Shown in pieces: positions 1-10,430 of a stretch of 64,000 bases of DNA; positions within the stretch are counted from its first letter, which is position 1, and every line of letters starts with the position of its first letter. Source of the DNA: Prochlorococcus marinus str. MIT 9302 (GTDB lineage Bacteria; Cyanobacteriota; Cyanobacteriia; PCC-6307; Cyanobiaceae); NCBI RefSeq assembly GCF_000759975.1, contig NZ_JNAM01000002.1:62001-126000 (forward strand). Direction: 5' to 3'. Below the pieces are notes generated by a model. That model had not been told where the DNA came from. It saw only the letters and a list, made by a program, of their open reading frames with translations, and did not search any database. A program made the translations under genes and the position numbers.

Positions 1-1936
1 CTTGTCCATTTAATTCTAATATGTTTTCATGAAAATCTTTTAAGCTAGGTCTATGTCCAACACTAATAAGAGAGAGTTCTCGTTCTTTTAGTAAACTATA
101 TAGTTTTTTTTCAGTTTCAATATCTAAAGCACTTGTTGCCTCATCAAGTACTGCAAATCTTGGAGAATTTAGTAAGAGTCTTGCAAAAGCTAATCTTTGT
201 TGTTCGCCTAGAGAAAGAATTCTTGGCCAATCTTGTTTGATATCAAGATTAGGATAACGGTCCACTAAGGTTTGTAAATTTACTTCATGCAGTACAGAAG
301 TAAGATGTTCATCACTAAATTTTTTAACTTCTGTGGGATAACATAATTGTTCCCTTAAAGAACCTAGTAACATATAAGGCTTTTGAGGTATGAATAATAA
401 TTCCCCAATTTTTGGTTTTTTTATTACTCCATGATCGGGTTGCCATAAACCACTAATCATTCTTAGTAAAGATGTTTTTCCACATCCAGAAGGTCCTACA
501 ACTAAAAGTGATTGGTTATTGTCGATGCTTAAATTTAAATTTTTAATTATTGTTTTATTTGATCCTGGTGGGCAAAGGTCAGCATTGTTAATAATAATGG
601 AGGTATAATCTGAAATAACGTTTTGATTGCTTTTAGGGCTAGTTTGACTAATAGATTCGACTTTTGATTGGAATCCTTCTAATCTTCCGATCCCAGCAGT
701 GAATTTTGCAAGTTCTTCTATTTGATTAACAATGAAAAATAACGAACCTTCGACCATTCCAAATGCAAAACTTGCCTGAATAAAGCGCCCATAATCAATA
801 TCACCTTTAAAGTAAGGAATTGCCATTATTAAATATGGAAAGAAATTTCCAGCATAATTAATGGATCTTCGCATGACGTCAATTATTACTCTCCATATAA
901 TCAGTAAATTAAAGTTTCTCACCACTTCTCCTAATCGCCTTTCAGTTTCACTTCGCTCAGGATTCTCCCCAGAGTAAAAAGCTATTGATTCAGCATTATC
1001 TCTAATATGTACCAATCCATATCGAAAATCTGCTTCGTATCTGAGTTGATCAAAGTCTATTTTTACAAGATTTTTACCAGCAATTATAAGTATAGAAGTT
1101 GCAAATGCAGCGTAACCAAATAAAGAAAAAGTAAGTGTTGTACTGATACTCCATAAAATTAGAATATTAAGTGAAAACGTTAGTAGTGCATCAAAAATAC
1201 CTAATGTAAAAGATAGACTTTGCCCTGTAAAAGCTCTTGTATCATCTGTGATTCTTTGATCAGGATTATCTACATCAGTTTGATCTTCATCATTGGGATT
1301 TAATTGGTAATAAGCTTTATTAGTCATATAATCCTTGACTAAACTTTTTGAAAGCCATTCTCTCCAAATTATTCCCAATTTATATGTAAAAAATATTTGG
1401 GAAACACGAATTGGTAGAGCAACAGCAAAGCAACAAGCGTAAATCCCTAATATCCGATAAAATCCATCTTCTTGTTTACCTACTAAAGCATTTGTTAAAT
1501 CTCTTGCTATAAATCCTATTCCTGCGTTTATTCCGTTAACAGCTAAAAGCATTAATACAATTATCGCAAGGAATAACCAATGTAACCATCTACGGTTTTT
1601 TAATTGACGTCTTAAGCTAAAAAAGCTTCCTGATCCAATCAGAAATAAGGCAGAAAAAAGTAATCCCCAGCTACCAGCCCAAATTGAATTGACAGTATTT
1701 ACCACCCCTCCGAAATACTTTTCAAGAAAAATAGGTTTAAAGCTTTCAAAAAAACTTATTATTCCTGTAAGACCAACAAGCACTACTCCACCAACACAAA
1801 ATAAAAGAGATACCAAAAGCCATATGAATTGAAATCCATTACATTGATCTATTGGCAGAAAAAATGGTTGAGATAACTTCCTTAATTTTTGTAATTGATA
1901 GAGTACTTTGGATTTATTTTTAACAGCTTTATTCAT
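1..1936 (-). CDS. ABC transporter, fused permease and ATPase (SbmA/BacA-like), C-terminus cut by window edge
   Basis: About 645 codons are present and the 3' end lies beyond base 1. The N-terminal part has several hydrophobic segments and the layout of the ABC_membrane_2 (SbmA/BacA, PMP/ALD-like) permeases. The C-terminal ATPase has Walker A GPSGCGKTS near residue 480, signature LSLGEQQR near 575, Walker B and D-loop FAVLDEATSALD just after, and an H-loop in SVGHRPS. A single half-transporter of this kind normally works as a homodimer in the inner membrane. Known relatives move vitamin B12, peptides or long-chain lipids, and the substrate here cannot be told. The start ATG at 1936 is the first Met of the frame, and the frame is intact throughout. 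Confidence 0.9.
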   Translation of the reverse strand, partial: MNKAVKNKSKVLYQLQKLRKLSQPFFLPIDQCNGFQFIWLLVSLLFCVGGVVLVGLTGIISFFESFKPIFLEKYFGGVVNTVNSIWAGSWGLLFSALFLIGSGSFFSLRRQLKNRRWLHWLFLAIIVLMLLAVNGINAGIGFIARDLTNALVGKQEDGFYRILGIYACCFAVALPIRVSQIFFTYKLGIIWREWLSKSLVKDYMTNKAYYQLNPNDEDQTDVDNPDQRITDDTRAFTGQSLSFTLGIFDALLTFSLNILILWSISTTLTFSLFGYAAFATSILIIAGKNLVKIDFDQLRYEADFRYGLVHIRDNAESIAFYSGENPERSETERRLGEVVRNFNLLIIWRVIIDVMRRSINYAGNFFPYLIMAIPYFKGDIDYGRFIQASFAFGMVEGSLFFIVNQIEELAKFTAGIGRLEGFQSKVESISQTSPKSNQNVISDYTSIIINNADLCPPGSNKTIIKNLNLSIDNNQSLLVVGPSGCGKTSLLRMISGLWQPDHGVIKKPKIGELLFIPQKPYMLLGSLREQLCYPTEVKKFSDEHLTSVLHEVNLQTLVDRYPNLDIKQDWPRILSLGEQQRLAFARLLLNSPRFAVLDEATSALDIETEKKLYSLLKERELSLISVGHRPSLKDFHENILELNGQ

Positions 1937-1978
1937 TACTAGACGAATTTTATAAAATAAATTATATCTTTTAGAAGT

Positions 1979-2257
1979 CTATTGACTAAAGCCAATAAAT
2001 GAAAGTGCCCAGTCAGGTAAATTTAAGTAATTCAAAATTGTTGCATCAAACTCATGTACTTTTGGAAAGGACTTATCTAATGCCCACCATAGTAGAAAAG
2101 GTAAATTAAATAAAATTTGTAATTGCCATTTATAAGTTAAAACGCTCAGAATTTTTTTTAACTTACTTTTGAGTGAGTCATCTAATTCTTCCCAATTTTT
2201 GGAGATTAAATTTAATAAATTTTTGGATTCTGTCTTTAAGGAATCTGGTGTATTCAT
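1979..2257 (-). CDS. Hypothetical protein with one possible membrane segment
   Basis: A 92-residue protein that I do not recognise. The N-terminal half is charged and probably helical, with many Lys, Leu and Asn. Residues from about 44 to 60 form a hydrophobic, Trp-rich stretch (LQILFNLPFLLWWAL) that could lie in or on a membrane. It sits between the HIT gene and the ABC transporter on the same strand with gaps of about 45 bp, so it may be co-transcribed with both. It fills its gap without competing ORFs, which supports it being real. Confidence 0.6.
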   Translation of the reverse strand: MNTPDSLKTESKNLLNLISKNWEELDDSLKSKLKKILSVLTYKWQLQILFNLPFLLWWALDKSFPKVHEFDATILNYLNLPDWALSFIGFSQ

Positions 2258-2304
2258 TTTTCTTTTTACTTATTTATAAACGAAAAACATTTATTTCGAG
2301 AGTT

Positions 2305-2646
2305 TTAACCTGGAGGCCAATTCATTTTTCTTCCAGATAAAAAATGAATATGTAAATGAAAAACTGTTTGTCCCGATTCTGATCCAGTATTAATTACTGT
2401 TCTCCAATTAGTTAAATTTTTTGACTTAGCTATTTTGCTACCTACAAATAGTAAATGGCCTAATAAATTTACATCTTCTTCAATACAATCTAATAAATTG
2501 ATAATTGGTTTTTTAGGAATCACTAAAAAGTGTACTGGAGCTTGCGCCTGAATATCATTAAATGCAATACAAAATTCATCTTCATAAAGCTTATCGCAGG
2601 GAATTTCCTCATTAATTATTTTTTGAAATATTGTAGTTTCAGTCAT
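2305..2646 (-). CDS. HIT family protein (HINT-like nucleotide hydrolase)
   Basis: 113 residues, the usual length for a Hint-type histidine-triad protein. The N-terminus has the family opening TIFQKIINEEIPCDKLYED, and the C-terminal catalytic motif is HLHIHFL, matching HxHxHxx. Family members hydrolyse nucleoside phosphoramidates such as AMP-lysine, using the middle His. The gene follows def with a gap of four bases, so the two are probably one transcript. The physiological substrate in cyanobacteria is not established. The function call is by family only. Confidence 0.92.
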   Translation of the reverse strand: MTETTIFQKIINEEIPCDKLYEDEFCIAFNDIQAQAPVHFLVIPKKPIINLLDCIEEDVNLLGHLLFVGSKIAKSKNLTNWRTVINTGSESGQTVFHLHIHFLSGRKMNWPPG

Positions 2647-2650
2647 GAGA

Positions 2651-3256
2651 TTAATTAATAGAAATTACGTCTTTTTCGTTAAACCCTTCCTTTATAAGTT
2701 CTTTGTTCAAATCATCTTTTGATGTAACTCTATCAACAAATAATATTCCGTTTAAGTGATCCATTTCGTGTTGAATACACCTCGCTAGAAGTCCATCTGC
2801 TTTCATTTTGCGTGGTCTCCCCATTTCATCTCTAAATTTTAATTTTATAGTTGATGGTCTTACTACATTCAAATAGACGCCAGGGATACTCAAGCAGCCT
2901 TCTTCGTATGAATTAAGGGTTGTTCCAAAGTCTGTAATTTCTGGATTGATTAATATTAAAGGTTCTGCTGCTGAATCTTCAAAATTTACATCTATTACAA
3001 GAAGCTCTTTGTTGATACCAATTTGAGGTGCAGCAAGTCCAATTCCTTTAGCTGCATACATGCTTTGAAGCATTTCTCTAGCAAGTTTTCTAATCGATTC
3101 GTCAACCTTAGTTATTCTTTTGGAATTTTGTCTTAATACATCATCACCAAGTTTATAAATGTCTAGAGATGGCTTACCTGTTTGTTCTTTTGCAATTTTT
3201 TCTGAGCTTACATTTATTTTTGACTTTTTTGCAAGTTGTGAAAAATGGTTTGCCAC
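2651..3256 (-). CDS. def: Peptide deformylase
   Basis: 201 residues. It removes the N-formyl group from nascent proteins in the cytoplasm. All three family motifs are present: GIGLAAPQIG (motif I), EGCLSIPG (motif II, metal-binding Cys) and QHEMDHLNG (motif III, two metal-binding His and the catalytic Glu). An N-terminal extension of about 30 residues, rich in Lys and Ser, precedes the catalytic domain, as is common in cyanobacterial forms. It is transcribed away from the S9 peptidase gene at 3334 and leads a probable operon with the HIT gene. Confidence 0.96.
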   Translation of the reverse strand: MANHFSQLAKKSKINVSSEKIAKEQTGKPSLDIYKLGDDVLRQNSKRITKVDESIRKLAREMLQSMYAAKGIGLAAPQIGINKELLVIDVNFEDSAAEPLILINPEITDFGTTLNSYEEGCLSIPGVYLNVVRPSTIKLKFRDEMGRPRKMKADGLLARCIQHEMDHLNGILFVDRVTSKDDLNKELIKEGFNEKDVISIN

Positions 3257-3333
3257 GTTAAAAAAGTTTTTAATTAAGAGTTTAGCTATAAAAATACTAG
3301 CACTTTAATTTACTTTCTTTATAGTTTTTTTAA

Positions 3334-5259
3334 ATGAGTAATGATGATAAGTTAAAAGTTAGGCCAACTGAATCTAAAAAAAAAGCTTTTAAGGAATTAA
3401 CTATTATTAGGGATACCATTTTTTGGATTGATGTTGTTGGTGAAGTTCAAGATGAGAATGCTATTTTTGTAAGACCATTTAACGAAAAAGAGGCGTTTCC
3501 TCAGAAATTAACAAGTAAAAAATATAATATTAAAAATAATTTTCATGGATATGGTGGTAAATCTTATAAATGTATAAATATTAAAAATAATTTTTATTTG
3601 ATATGGATAGATCAGATTACTAAGGCAGTATGGTTTCAAATTTTTAAAGAGGCAGCGTCAAATTATAGAAGTCAAAATAAATATCTCGATTCAGTTCAAG
3701 AACCTAGACAACTATCTAAATCAATTGATGGAAATTTCGATTCTTCATTTGTCATTTCTGAAAACAATTTTTTGTATGGTATTTGCGAAATAAATAATAG
3801 AGATTATTTATTTTCTTTAAACTTAAAAAAAACTAAACAAGATATTCATCGAATAAAAAAATTTAAAAATTTTGCTGGAGAATTATCTTCTAATACTTCT
3901 GCTAACTTACTTTCTTGGATAGAGTGGGATTCTCCATACATGCCCTGGGAGAAAAATGATCTGTTTTTTGCTCAAATAGATTTAGATGGAGAGATTCAAA
4001 AAATAAAGAAATTTTCAAATAAGCTTATAAATGCCAAAAAAAATGTTTCTTTTTTTCAACCCTATTGGATAAGTGAAACACTTTTAGTATTTTCTGAAGA
4101 TAGTTCCGGATGGTGGAACTTATTGTTTTTAGATGTTAGTGAAATTGAGAATATTTTGATTAAGAAAAGAGTAGAGAGAAATTTGATTGAATATGGAGCA
4201 CCACAATGGGTCTCCGGAATAACATTTTTTTCAGGGACTATAAAAAATTTATTTTGCCTAGCAAAAAAAGAAAATAATTTAATAGTGGAACAATATAAAG
4301 ATCTTGAATTGGTTAAAGAATTTTCAACTCCTTTTACATCAATAACTAATTTTAGTGTTTTTGAGAATAAATTGGCTTTTAAAGGTTATGGATCTGATTT
4401 TTTGGGAAATTTACTTGAAATTGATTTTGCAGAAGAAGTTTCATCAAATTTTTCTAATGAAATATATTTTGAATATATAAAAGATTGTTCAAAACCTGAA
4501 TCTTTTTGGTTCAAGGGTTTTGAAGATAAAGCAACTCATTCTTTGTTATACAGGCCGATTGTTGAAAAATTTAGAAAGCCACCTCTACTAGTTAAAGCAC
4601 ATAGTGGACCAACTTCATTCTTTGACGGATCATATAATTCTGAAGTTCAATATTGGACTTCGAAGGGATTTTTTGTTGCTGAAGTTAATTATGGAGGATC
4701 TTCTGGGTTTGGCAAAGAGTACAGAGAGAGGTTGAATTATAAATGGGGTATTGTTGATTCTTATGATTGCAAAGCACTAGCTCTTGAATTAATTAAATTA
4801 AATCTAGTTGATAGTGATAAAGTAGTAATTTTTGGTAATAGTGCTGGTGGGTTAACTGCTCTAAATTGTTTATTATATGGGTCTATTTTCGCAGCTGCAA
4901 TTTGTAAATATCCTGTTATTGATCTTGAGGATATGCATTACAACACTCATAGGTTTGAAAAAGATTATTTAAATTCTTTGGTAGGAAATTATTCAAAAAA
5001 TCATGATGATTATATAAATAGATCGCCGATTAATTATATTAACAAAATAAAAAAACCTATCTTATTGTTTCATGGAAAAAAAGATAAAGTTATTTCTTAT
5101 GAACAAACTTTAAAAATTCAAGAAATTTTGATCCGAAATAATAAATATTCAGAAGTTATGTTTTTTGAAAATGAGGGGCATGGGTTTAAAAATATTGAAA
5201 ATAAAAAAGTAGTAATGCAAAAATCTCAGGAATTTTTAAAAAATGCTTTGAATATTTAA
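3334..5259 (+). CDS. S9-family (prolyl oligopeptidase-like) serine peptidase
   Basis: 641 residues. The N-terminal 390 residues look like the beta-propeller part of acylaminoacyl-peptidases. The C-terminal alpha/beta-hydrolase carries the triad Ser503 (GNSAGG), Asp584 (GKKDKVI) and His616 (NEGHGF). The HSGPTSF stretch fits the oxyanion region. Such enzymes cleave short or N-acylated peptides in the cytoplasm; no signal peptide is seen. The first G of the usual GxSxGG elbow is kept. It converges with sufS and the two genes overlap by four bases. Confidence 0.88.
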   Translation: MSNDDKLKVRPTESKKKAFKELTIIRDTIFWIDVVGEVQDENAIFVRPFNEKEAFPQKLTSKKYNIKNNFHGYGGKSYKCINIKNNFYLIWIDQITKAVWFQIFKEAASNYRSQNKYLDSVQEPRQLSKSIDGNFDSSFVISENNFLYGICEINNRDYLFSLNLKKTKQDIHRIKKFKNFAGELSSNTSANLLSWIEWDSPYMPWEKNDLFFAQIDLDGEIQKIKKFSNKLINAKKNVSFFQPYWISETLLVFSEDSSGWWNLLFLDVSEIENILIKKRVERNLIEYGAPQWVSGITFFSGTIKNLFCLAKKENNLIVEQYKDLELVKEFSTPFTSITNFSVFENKLAFKGYGSDFLGNLLEIDFAEEVSSNFSNEIYFEYIKDCSKPESFWFKGFEDKATHSLLYRPIVEKFRKPPLLVKAHSGPTSFFDGSYNSEVQYWTSKGFFVAEVNYGGSSGFGKEYRERLNYKWGIVDSYDCKALALELIKLNLVDSDKVVIFGNSAGGLTALNCLLYGSIFAAAICKYPVIDLEDMHYNTHRFEKDYLNSLVGNYSKNHDDYINRSPINYINKIKKPILLFHGKKDKVISYEQTLKIQEILIRNNKYSEVMFFENEGHGFKNIENKKVVMQKSQEFLKNALNI

Positions 5260-6509
5260 GAATTGATTTTTAGAAAATTAATAGTATCTTTTAATTTTTC
5301 TATAAATATATCAATTTCCTCCTTATTGGTTGTGAAATTCATGCTAATTCTCGCCGTAGATTTAATTCCAATGTATCTATGAAGAGGTTGACAGCAATGA
5401 TGACCACTTCTGATGCAAATTCCTTTTGAATCAAGAATTTCAGCAATATCGTTTGAATGTATGTTTTTTACATAAAAGGTGGCAAGTGATGCTCTGTCTG
5501 GATCTATCTCGGGCGATGGACCAATAATTTCAACATTTTCTATTTCATTTAATTTTTCAAATAAATATTTAGTAATAGTCTTTTCATATTCATGAATTTC
5601 ATTCAATCCAATAGTGTTTATATAAATAATTGCTTCTGCAAGACCTATTGCTTCTGCAATGGCTGGAGTTCCAGCTTCAAATTTATGTGGTAGTTCTGCC
5701 CAAGTACTTGTCTCTTCAAAAACATCTTGAATCATTTCGCCACCTCCAAAGAGAGGAGGAATTTTTTCTAGAATTTCTTTTCTTGACCAGAGGAAGCCAA
5801 TACCTGTAGGACCGCAAAGCTTATGTCCTGAACCCGCTAAAAAATCTATATCAAGATCAATTACATCTAGTTTTTGATGGGCCAAACTTTGACATGCATC
5901 TATTAACACTAGAGAACCTTTTTGTTTAGCTAATTTAGTTATCTCTTTGATTGGATTACAGCAACCTAGAGTATTACTAACATGCACTAGACTAACAATC
6001 TTCGTTCTAGATGTTAGTTTTGATTTGAAATCGTCGATATCTAATTTCCCATTTTTATCTATACCTATAAATTTTAATTTGCATTTATTTTTTGCTGCAA
6101 CCATTTGCCATGGAACAATATTGCTATGATGCTCCATTATTGATAAGAGAATTTCATCGTTTTCTCTTAATGAAGATTCGCCCCATGATCTAGCCGCTAG
6201 ATTGATTGCTTCAGTAGCATTTCTTGTGAAAATAATTTCTTTTGTTGAATTCGCGTTTATATATTTGCTAATTAAATATCTTGCATTTTCAAATTCTTCT
6301 GTCGCTTTAGCACTTAATTGATGAGCGCCTCTATGTACATTGGCATTAAAGTTTCTATAATACTCATTAATTTTTTCTAAGACTTGTATTGGTTTTTGAG
6401 TGGTTGCAGCATGGTCTAAATAAATAATTTGCTCACTACTTTTTAAGTTCTTATTTAAAAGAGGAAAGTCTTTCTTAGTTATTTCAGGAAAATTTTGAAT
6501 TGTTTCCAT
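5256..6509 (-). CDS. sufS: Cysteine desulfurase SufS
   Basis: 417 residues, class-V aminotransferase fold. It takes sulfur from cysteine for Fe-S cluster assembly on SufBCD. The PLP lysine is in AGSGHKLCGP. The catalytic Cys region reads RSGHHCCQPL, where most SufS proteins have HHCAQPL, so there is an extra Cys beside the nucleophile. The start ATG overlaps the sufD stop as TAATG, indicating translational coupling. It is the last gene of sufBCDS. No sufE is seen in the window. Confidence 0.97.
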   Translation of the reverse strand: METIQNFPEITKKDFPLLNKNLKSSEQIIYLDHAATTQKPIQVLEKINEYYRNFNANVHRGAHQLSAKATEEFENARYLISKYINANSTKEIIFTRNATEAINLAARSWGESSLRENDEILLSIMEHHSNIVPWQMVAAKNKCKLKFIGIDKNGKLDIDDFKSKLTSRTKIVSLVHVSNTLGCCNPIKEITKLAKQKGSLVLIDACQSLAHQKLDVIDLDIDFLAGSGHKLCGPTGIGFLWSRKEILEKIPPLFGGGEMIQDVFEETSTWAELPHKFEAGTPAIAEAIGLAEAIIYINTIGLNEIHEYEKTITKYLFEKLNEIENVEIIGPSPEIDPDRASLATFYVKNIHSNDIAEILDSKGICIRSGHHCCQPLHRYIGIKSTARISMNFTTNKEEIDIFIEKLKDTINFLKINS

Positions 6510-7726
6510 TAATTTTCATTTAAAAGTTTATCAAGCAAATCCCATCTCTCTTTTGAAATGGGAATAAATGAAATTATTTCTTGAAAGTAAGAACTTAATT
6601 GTAGTTTACTTGCTTCTTTTAATGTAATCCCTCTTGTCCGCATATAAAAAAGTTCTTCTTCATTTAGTTGTGAAATTGTAGCTCCATGTTTGCATTTGAC
6701 ATCATCAGCAATTATTTCTAATTGAGGTTTGGTATCTATTTGTGCGAGATTTGATAAAAGTAAATTTCTGCTTAATTGAGAAGCATCAGTTTTCTGGGCA
6801 ATTTTCGGAACTATTATTGAACCTTCAAATATTGCATGGGATTTATCGTCAGCAAGTGATTTATTGATTTGATCTAGAAATCCATTTGGGCCATGAAAGT
6901 CTATTTTTGTAAAAGTAGAAATTTGTTCATCTTTTTTTGTTATTTGCATTCCTTTGATATTGGTTTTTGCGTTTCCTTCAGATTGTTTAATACGAATTTC
7001 AAATCTTGCATAATTAAATTTGAAATGTAAAGATCCTAAATTGTATTCGCTATTGTTTTGTTGAATGACATTGAGAGAATTTAATAGATTTGATTTGTTT
7101 TCACCGTAAGAAACAACACCATGGTTTACGGAACTATTTTCTTCTAAACAAAAGAACGTTGATTGAGATAATGAAGAGTTGTCTTTACCAAGATTTACTT
7201 GTAATAAATCAATATCACAATTCTTTTCTAAAAATATTACCAAGGTTTTTGCGTTTAAAGAATTACTTGATGCGTGACTAAAGATTTCAATGGGAGGGAT
7301 TGCTGATCCATTTATTTTTAATCCCAAGATATTCTTTGTACAGTTTAAAGACAGATTTAGTAAGTCACTCCAATTTTCGTTTTGATCAAAATAAGATATC
7401 TGTTCCTTGATATATTTAATTAATTCATCCTCATTTAGTTGCTTTATAGAATAATTTTCCTCAATTAAATTAATTTGGCAATTATCACCAATTACTAACC
7501 TAATCGTACTTTGAGAAGTGTTCGGAAAAGGGGTATCAAATTTTGGATCTTTTTCATTAACCGAGTAGTTTAAAAAGTTTGAAAATTTTGATTTATTTGA
7601 AAGTCTCCATTGTTCACTTTTAGGACTAGGGAGGGGACTTGATTCTAATTTATCTAGACAGATTTTTTGTATTTCTGTTAGATTATCATTAGATTTATTG
7701 GTTTTTATTTTTTCAATAATTTCCAT
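6509..7726 (-). CDS. sufD: Fe-S cluster assembly protein SufD
   Basis: 405 residues. SufD is the SufB paralogue in the SufBC2D scaffold and helps bring in iron. The C-terminal half has the SufB/SufD beta-helix pattern, with GPNGFLDQINKSLADDKSHA and DVKCKHGATISQL. The latter includes the conserved Cys and His at the SufB-SufD interface. The N-terminal half is diverged, as is normal. It lies five bases after sufC and overlaps sufS, so it belongs to one operon. Confidence 0.95.
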   Translation of the reverse strand: MEIIEKIKTNKSNDNLTEIQKICLDKLESSPLPSPKSEQWRLSNKSKFSNFLNYSVNEKDPKFDTPFPNTSQSTIRLVIGDNCQINLIEENYSIKQLNEDELIKYIKEQISYFDQNENWSDLLNLSLNCTKNILGLKINGSAIPPIEIFSHASSNSLNAKTLVIFLEKNCDIDLLQVNLGKDNSSLSQSTFFCLEENSSVNHGVVSYGENKSNLLNSLNVIQQNNSEYNLGSLHFKFNYARFEIRIKQSEGNAKTNIKGMQITKKDEQISTFTKIDFHGPNGFLDQINKSLADDKSHAIFEGSIIVPKIAQKTDASQLSRNLLLSNLAQIDTKPQLEIIADDVKCKHGATISQLNEEELFYMRTRGITLKEASKLQLSSYFQEIISFIPISKERWDLLDKLLNEN

Positions 7727-7730
7727 TTAT

Positions 7731-8516
7731 TTAGGTCTCTTTTATAAAGTTATCAGTCCATTCGTATCCTTTTCTCTCAAGCTCTAGAGCAAGATCGCTC
7801 TCACCAGTTTTTATGATTTGTCCGTCTGACATAACATGGACATAATTTGGTTTAATTTCATCTAATAATCTTTGATAGTGGGTAATAAGTATAATTCCAG
7901 TTTCTGCATTAGATATTTTTTTAATTCCTGCTGCCACTATTCTTAGAGCGTCAATATCTAGACCAGAATCGGTCTCATCTAATATTGCTATTTTGGGCTC
8001 AAGTAAAGCCATTTGCAGAATTTCATTTCTTTTTTTTTCACCTCCGGAAAATCCTTGATTTACACTCCTTGATAGGAATGCATGATCCATTTTTACAATT
8101 TCTAACTTTTCTTTAACTAATTCTTCAAAATCAAAAGTATCTAATTCTTCTTTGTTTAGGAATTTCCTTCTAGCATTAGTTGAAACTCTAAGAAACTCAA
8201 GATTACTTACACCTGGAATCTCAATTGGATATTGAAAACCAAGAAAAATTCCTGATTGAGCTCTCTCTTCAGGTTCTAGAGAGTTGATGTTTTCACTTAA
8301 AAATTTTATGTCGCCATTTGTAATATTATACGAGGGATGTCCTGCAATGATTTTCGAAAGAGTACTTTTGCCACAGCCATTTCTTCCCATAATGGCATGG
8401 ATTTCTCCAGGATAGACAGTAAGTGAAACCCCCTTTAAAATTGGAAGATTATCAGTAGATGCATAGAGATTTTCAACTTCTAAAATTGGATCTGATTCTT
8501 TCATTTTACTTTGCAT
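7731..8516 (-). CDS. sufC: Fe-S cluster assembly ATPase SufC
   Basis: 261 residues, the soluble ABC ATPase of the SUF scaffold. Walker A is GRNGCGKST, the signature is [10 protein letters not shown] and Walker B is [11 protein letters not shown], all typical of SufC rather than a transporter ATPase. Two in-frame ATGs are possible, at 8516 and 8504. The second gives [14 protein letters not shown], closer to the usual N-terminus, so the start may be four codons later. It lies between sufB and sufD with gaps of 21 and 4 bases. Confidence 0.96.
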   Translation of the reverse strand: MQSKMKESDPILEVENLYASTDNLPILKGVSLTVYPGEIHAIMGRNGCGKSTLSKIIAGHPSYNITNGDIKFLSENINSLEPEERAQSGIFLGFQYPIEIPGVSNLEFLRVSTNARRKFLNKEELDTFDFEELVKEKLEIVKMDHAFLSRSVNQGFSGGEKKRNEILQMALLEPKIAILDETDSGLDIDALRIVAAGIKKISNAETGIILITHYQRLLDEIKPNYVHVMSDGQIIKTGESDLALELERKGYEWTDNFIKET

Positions 8517-8537
8517 TTCTGTTTAGAAATTGATTCA

Positions 8538-9980
8538 TTAACCTACTGATCCCTCTAGTTTAAGTGCCAGTAACTTATCTGCTTCAGCAGCAAATTCCAT
8601 AGGTAATTGATTAAATACATCTCTGCAAAAACCACTGACCATCATAGATACTGCCTCCTCAAATTCTATACCTCTGCTTTGGAGATAAAAAAGTTGGTCT
8701 TCTGAGATTCTACATGTGCTTGCTTCATGCTCAATTTCGGAATTGGGTTGTTGAGATTTGATGTAAGGGAATGTATTTGCAGAAGCTTGGTCCCCTATTA
8801 ACATTGAATCACATTGACTGTAATTTCTTGATCCTGTAGCTTTTGTTCCCATTTTGACAAGACCTCTGTAGCTATTTATTGAGTTACCTGCACTAATACC
8901 TTTGCTAACAATAGTTGATTTGGTCTTAGGACCAATATGGATCATTTTTGTGCCGGTATCTGCTTGCTGAAGATTATTGGTGAGTGCCACTGAATAAAAT
9001 TCTCCTACAGATTCTTCCCCTAAAAGAAGACAGCTAGGATATTTCCATGTAATTGCAGACCCTGTTTCAACTTGAGACCAGCTAATTTTACTTCTCTTAC
9101 CTAAACATTTTCCTCTCTTGGTGACAAAATTAAAAATTCCGCCAATACCTTCTTCATCACCTGCATACCAATTTTGCACTGTTGAATATTTTATTGAGGC
9201 GTCGTCTAATGCTATAAGCTCTACAACTGCTGCATGAAGGGTATTTGTATCAAACATTGGGGCTGTACAACCTTCTAAATAACTTACAGAACTTGATTCT
9301 TCAGCTATGATTAGTGTTCTTTCGAATTGTCCTGAATCTCCACTATTAATTCTGAAGTAAGAAGATAGATCCATAGGGCAGTTAACACCTTTTGGGATAT
9401 AAACAAAAGAACCATCACTAAAAACAGCAGAATTTAGTGCTGCAAAATAATTATCACTAGGTGGAACTACAGTACCTAAATATTTTTCAATCAAATCCGA
9501 GTGATGTTTTACTGCTTCACTAATTGAGCAAAATATAACTCCATGTTCAGCAAGTTCTTCTCTAAAAGTTGTGGCTATAGAAACACTATCAAAGACAGCA
9601 TCTACTGCTACATTTGTGAGTTTTTTTTGCTCCGTAAGGGGTATTCCCAATTTGTCAAAAGTCTCAAGAAGTTTGGGATCAACTTCATCCAAACTAGAGA
9701 TTTTTTCTTTTTGCTTAGGAGCAGAGTAATAAATTATATCTTGATAATCAATTTGTTTATATCCTAATCCTGCCCAATCAGGCTCTTTCATTTTCTGCCA
9801 TTTTTTAAAGGCTTTTAATCTAAAATCAAGAAGAAATTTTGGCTCTTCTTTTTTCTGCGAAATTAATCTTATAATATCTTCATTTAATCCCTTTGCTATT
9901 TTTTCAGTTTCAATATCAGTAACGAAACCATATTTGTAAGGCTCTTTTACTACATCTTTCACTAAATTTTCGTTGACCAT
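8538..9980 (-). CDS. sufB: Fe-S cluster assembly protein SufB
   Basis: 480 residues, full length. SufB is the core scaffold subunit on which the cluster is built. Long conserved blocks are easy to recognise: [30 protein letters not shown] and [11 protein letters not shown], with the conserved Cys and the C-terminal helix region [14 protein letters not shown]. It is the first gene of sufBCDS on the minus strand. The 96-bp gap to the divergent gene at 10077 must hold its promoter. No sufR gene is seen next to it, unlike in many freshwater cyanobacteria. Confidence 0.97.
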   Translation of the reverse strand: MVNENLVKDVVKEPYKYGFVTDIETEKIAKGLNEDIIRLISQKKEEPKFLLDFRLKAFKKWQKMKEPDWAGLGYKQIDYQDIIYYSAPKQKEKISSLDEVDPKLLETFDKLGIPLTEQKKLTNVAVDAVFDSVSIATTFREELAEHGVIFCSISEAVKHHSDLIEKYLGTVVPPSDNYFAALNSAVFSDGSFVYIPKGVNCPMDLSSYFRINSGDSGQFERTLIIAEESSSVSYLEGCTAPMFDTNTLHAAVVELIALDDASIKYSTVQNWYAGDEEGIGGIFNFVTKRGKCLGKRSKISWSQVETGSAITWKYPSCLLLGEESVGEFYSVALTNNLQQADTGTKMIHIGPKTKSTIVSKGISAGNSINSYRGLVKMGTKATGSRNYSQCDSMLIGDQASANTFPYIKSQQPNSEIEHEASTCRISEDQLFYLQSRGIEFEEAVSMMVSGFCRDVFNQLPMEFAAEADKLLALKLEGSVG

Positions 9981-10076
9981 GTTATCAAAAATAACTTATT
10001 ACAATTAGCTTTATATACTTTAAACGAAAGATAACCCCAATATTGAGTTTTTTCCCTTTATTAAAACTAAAAATTA

Positions 10077-10430
10077 ATGTCTAATCATCTTGATACCTTG
10101 TCTAACCCATTAAATATAGAAACTATTCAAGAAATTGATAATCTTGATCTACCTATAATGCAGAAACATCATTTAAGAATACTCGCTCATTGCCTCCAGA
10201 TTTTAAAAATTATCAATTTAGATAATAGTTTTGAATATCAAAATAAAAATCCCCTGAGAGAATGGTGTGATAACCAATCTAAAAAATTTGATGATAAAAA
10301 ATTTAGTGATCTTTTTTATGAGCAGTTAGAATCCACTTCGAAAAAATTAAGTACTTTTTCAAAAAAAATAGGTAAAAGTATTGACGATTTAGAGATAGAT
10401 GATTTAGTACTTTTAGTTAAACAACGCTGA
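10077..10430 (+). CDS. Unidentified small protein divergent from sufB
   Basis: 117 residues, which I do not recognise as a named family. It appears all-helical and soluble, with an acidic N-terminal half, a leucine-rich segment (HHLRILAHCLQILKI) and a Lys/Ser-rich C-terminal half. It has two Cys but no clustered Cys motif and no clear DNA-binding helix. It shares a 96-bp divergent promoter region with sufBCDS, the place where sufR sits in other cyanobacteria. That position is suggestive, but the sequence does not look like the winged-helix SufR repressor. Confidence 0.7.
   Translation: MSNHLDTLSNPLNIETIQEIDNLDLPIMQKHHLRILAHCLQILKIINLDNSFEYQNKNPLREWCDNQSKKFDDKKFSDLFYEQLESTSKKLSTFSKKIGKSIDDLEIDDLVLLVKQR

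Noticed and set aside
9981-10076. SufR operator (CAAC-N6-GTTG) in the suf promoter
   Set aside because: No such dyad is present in the 96-bp gap.
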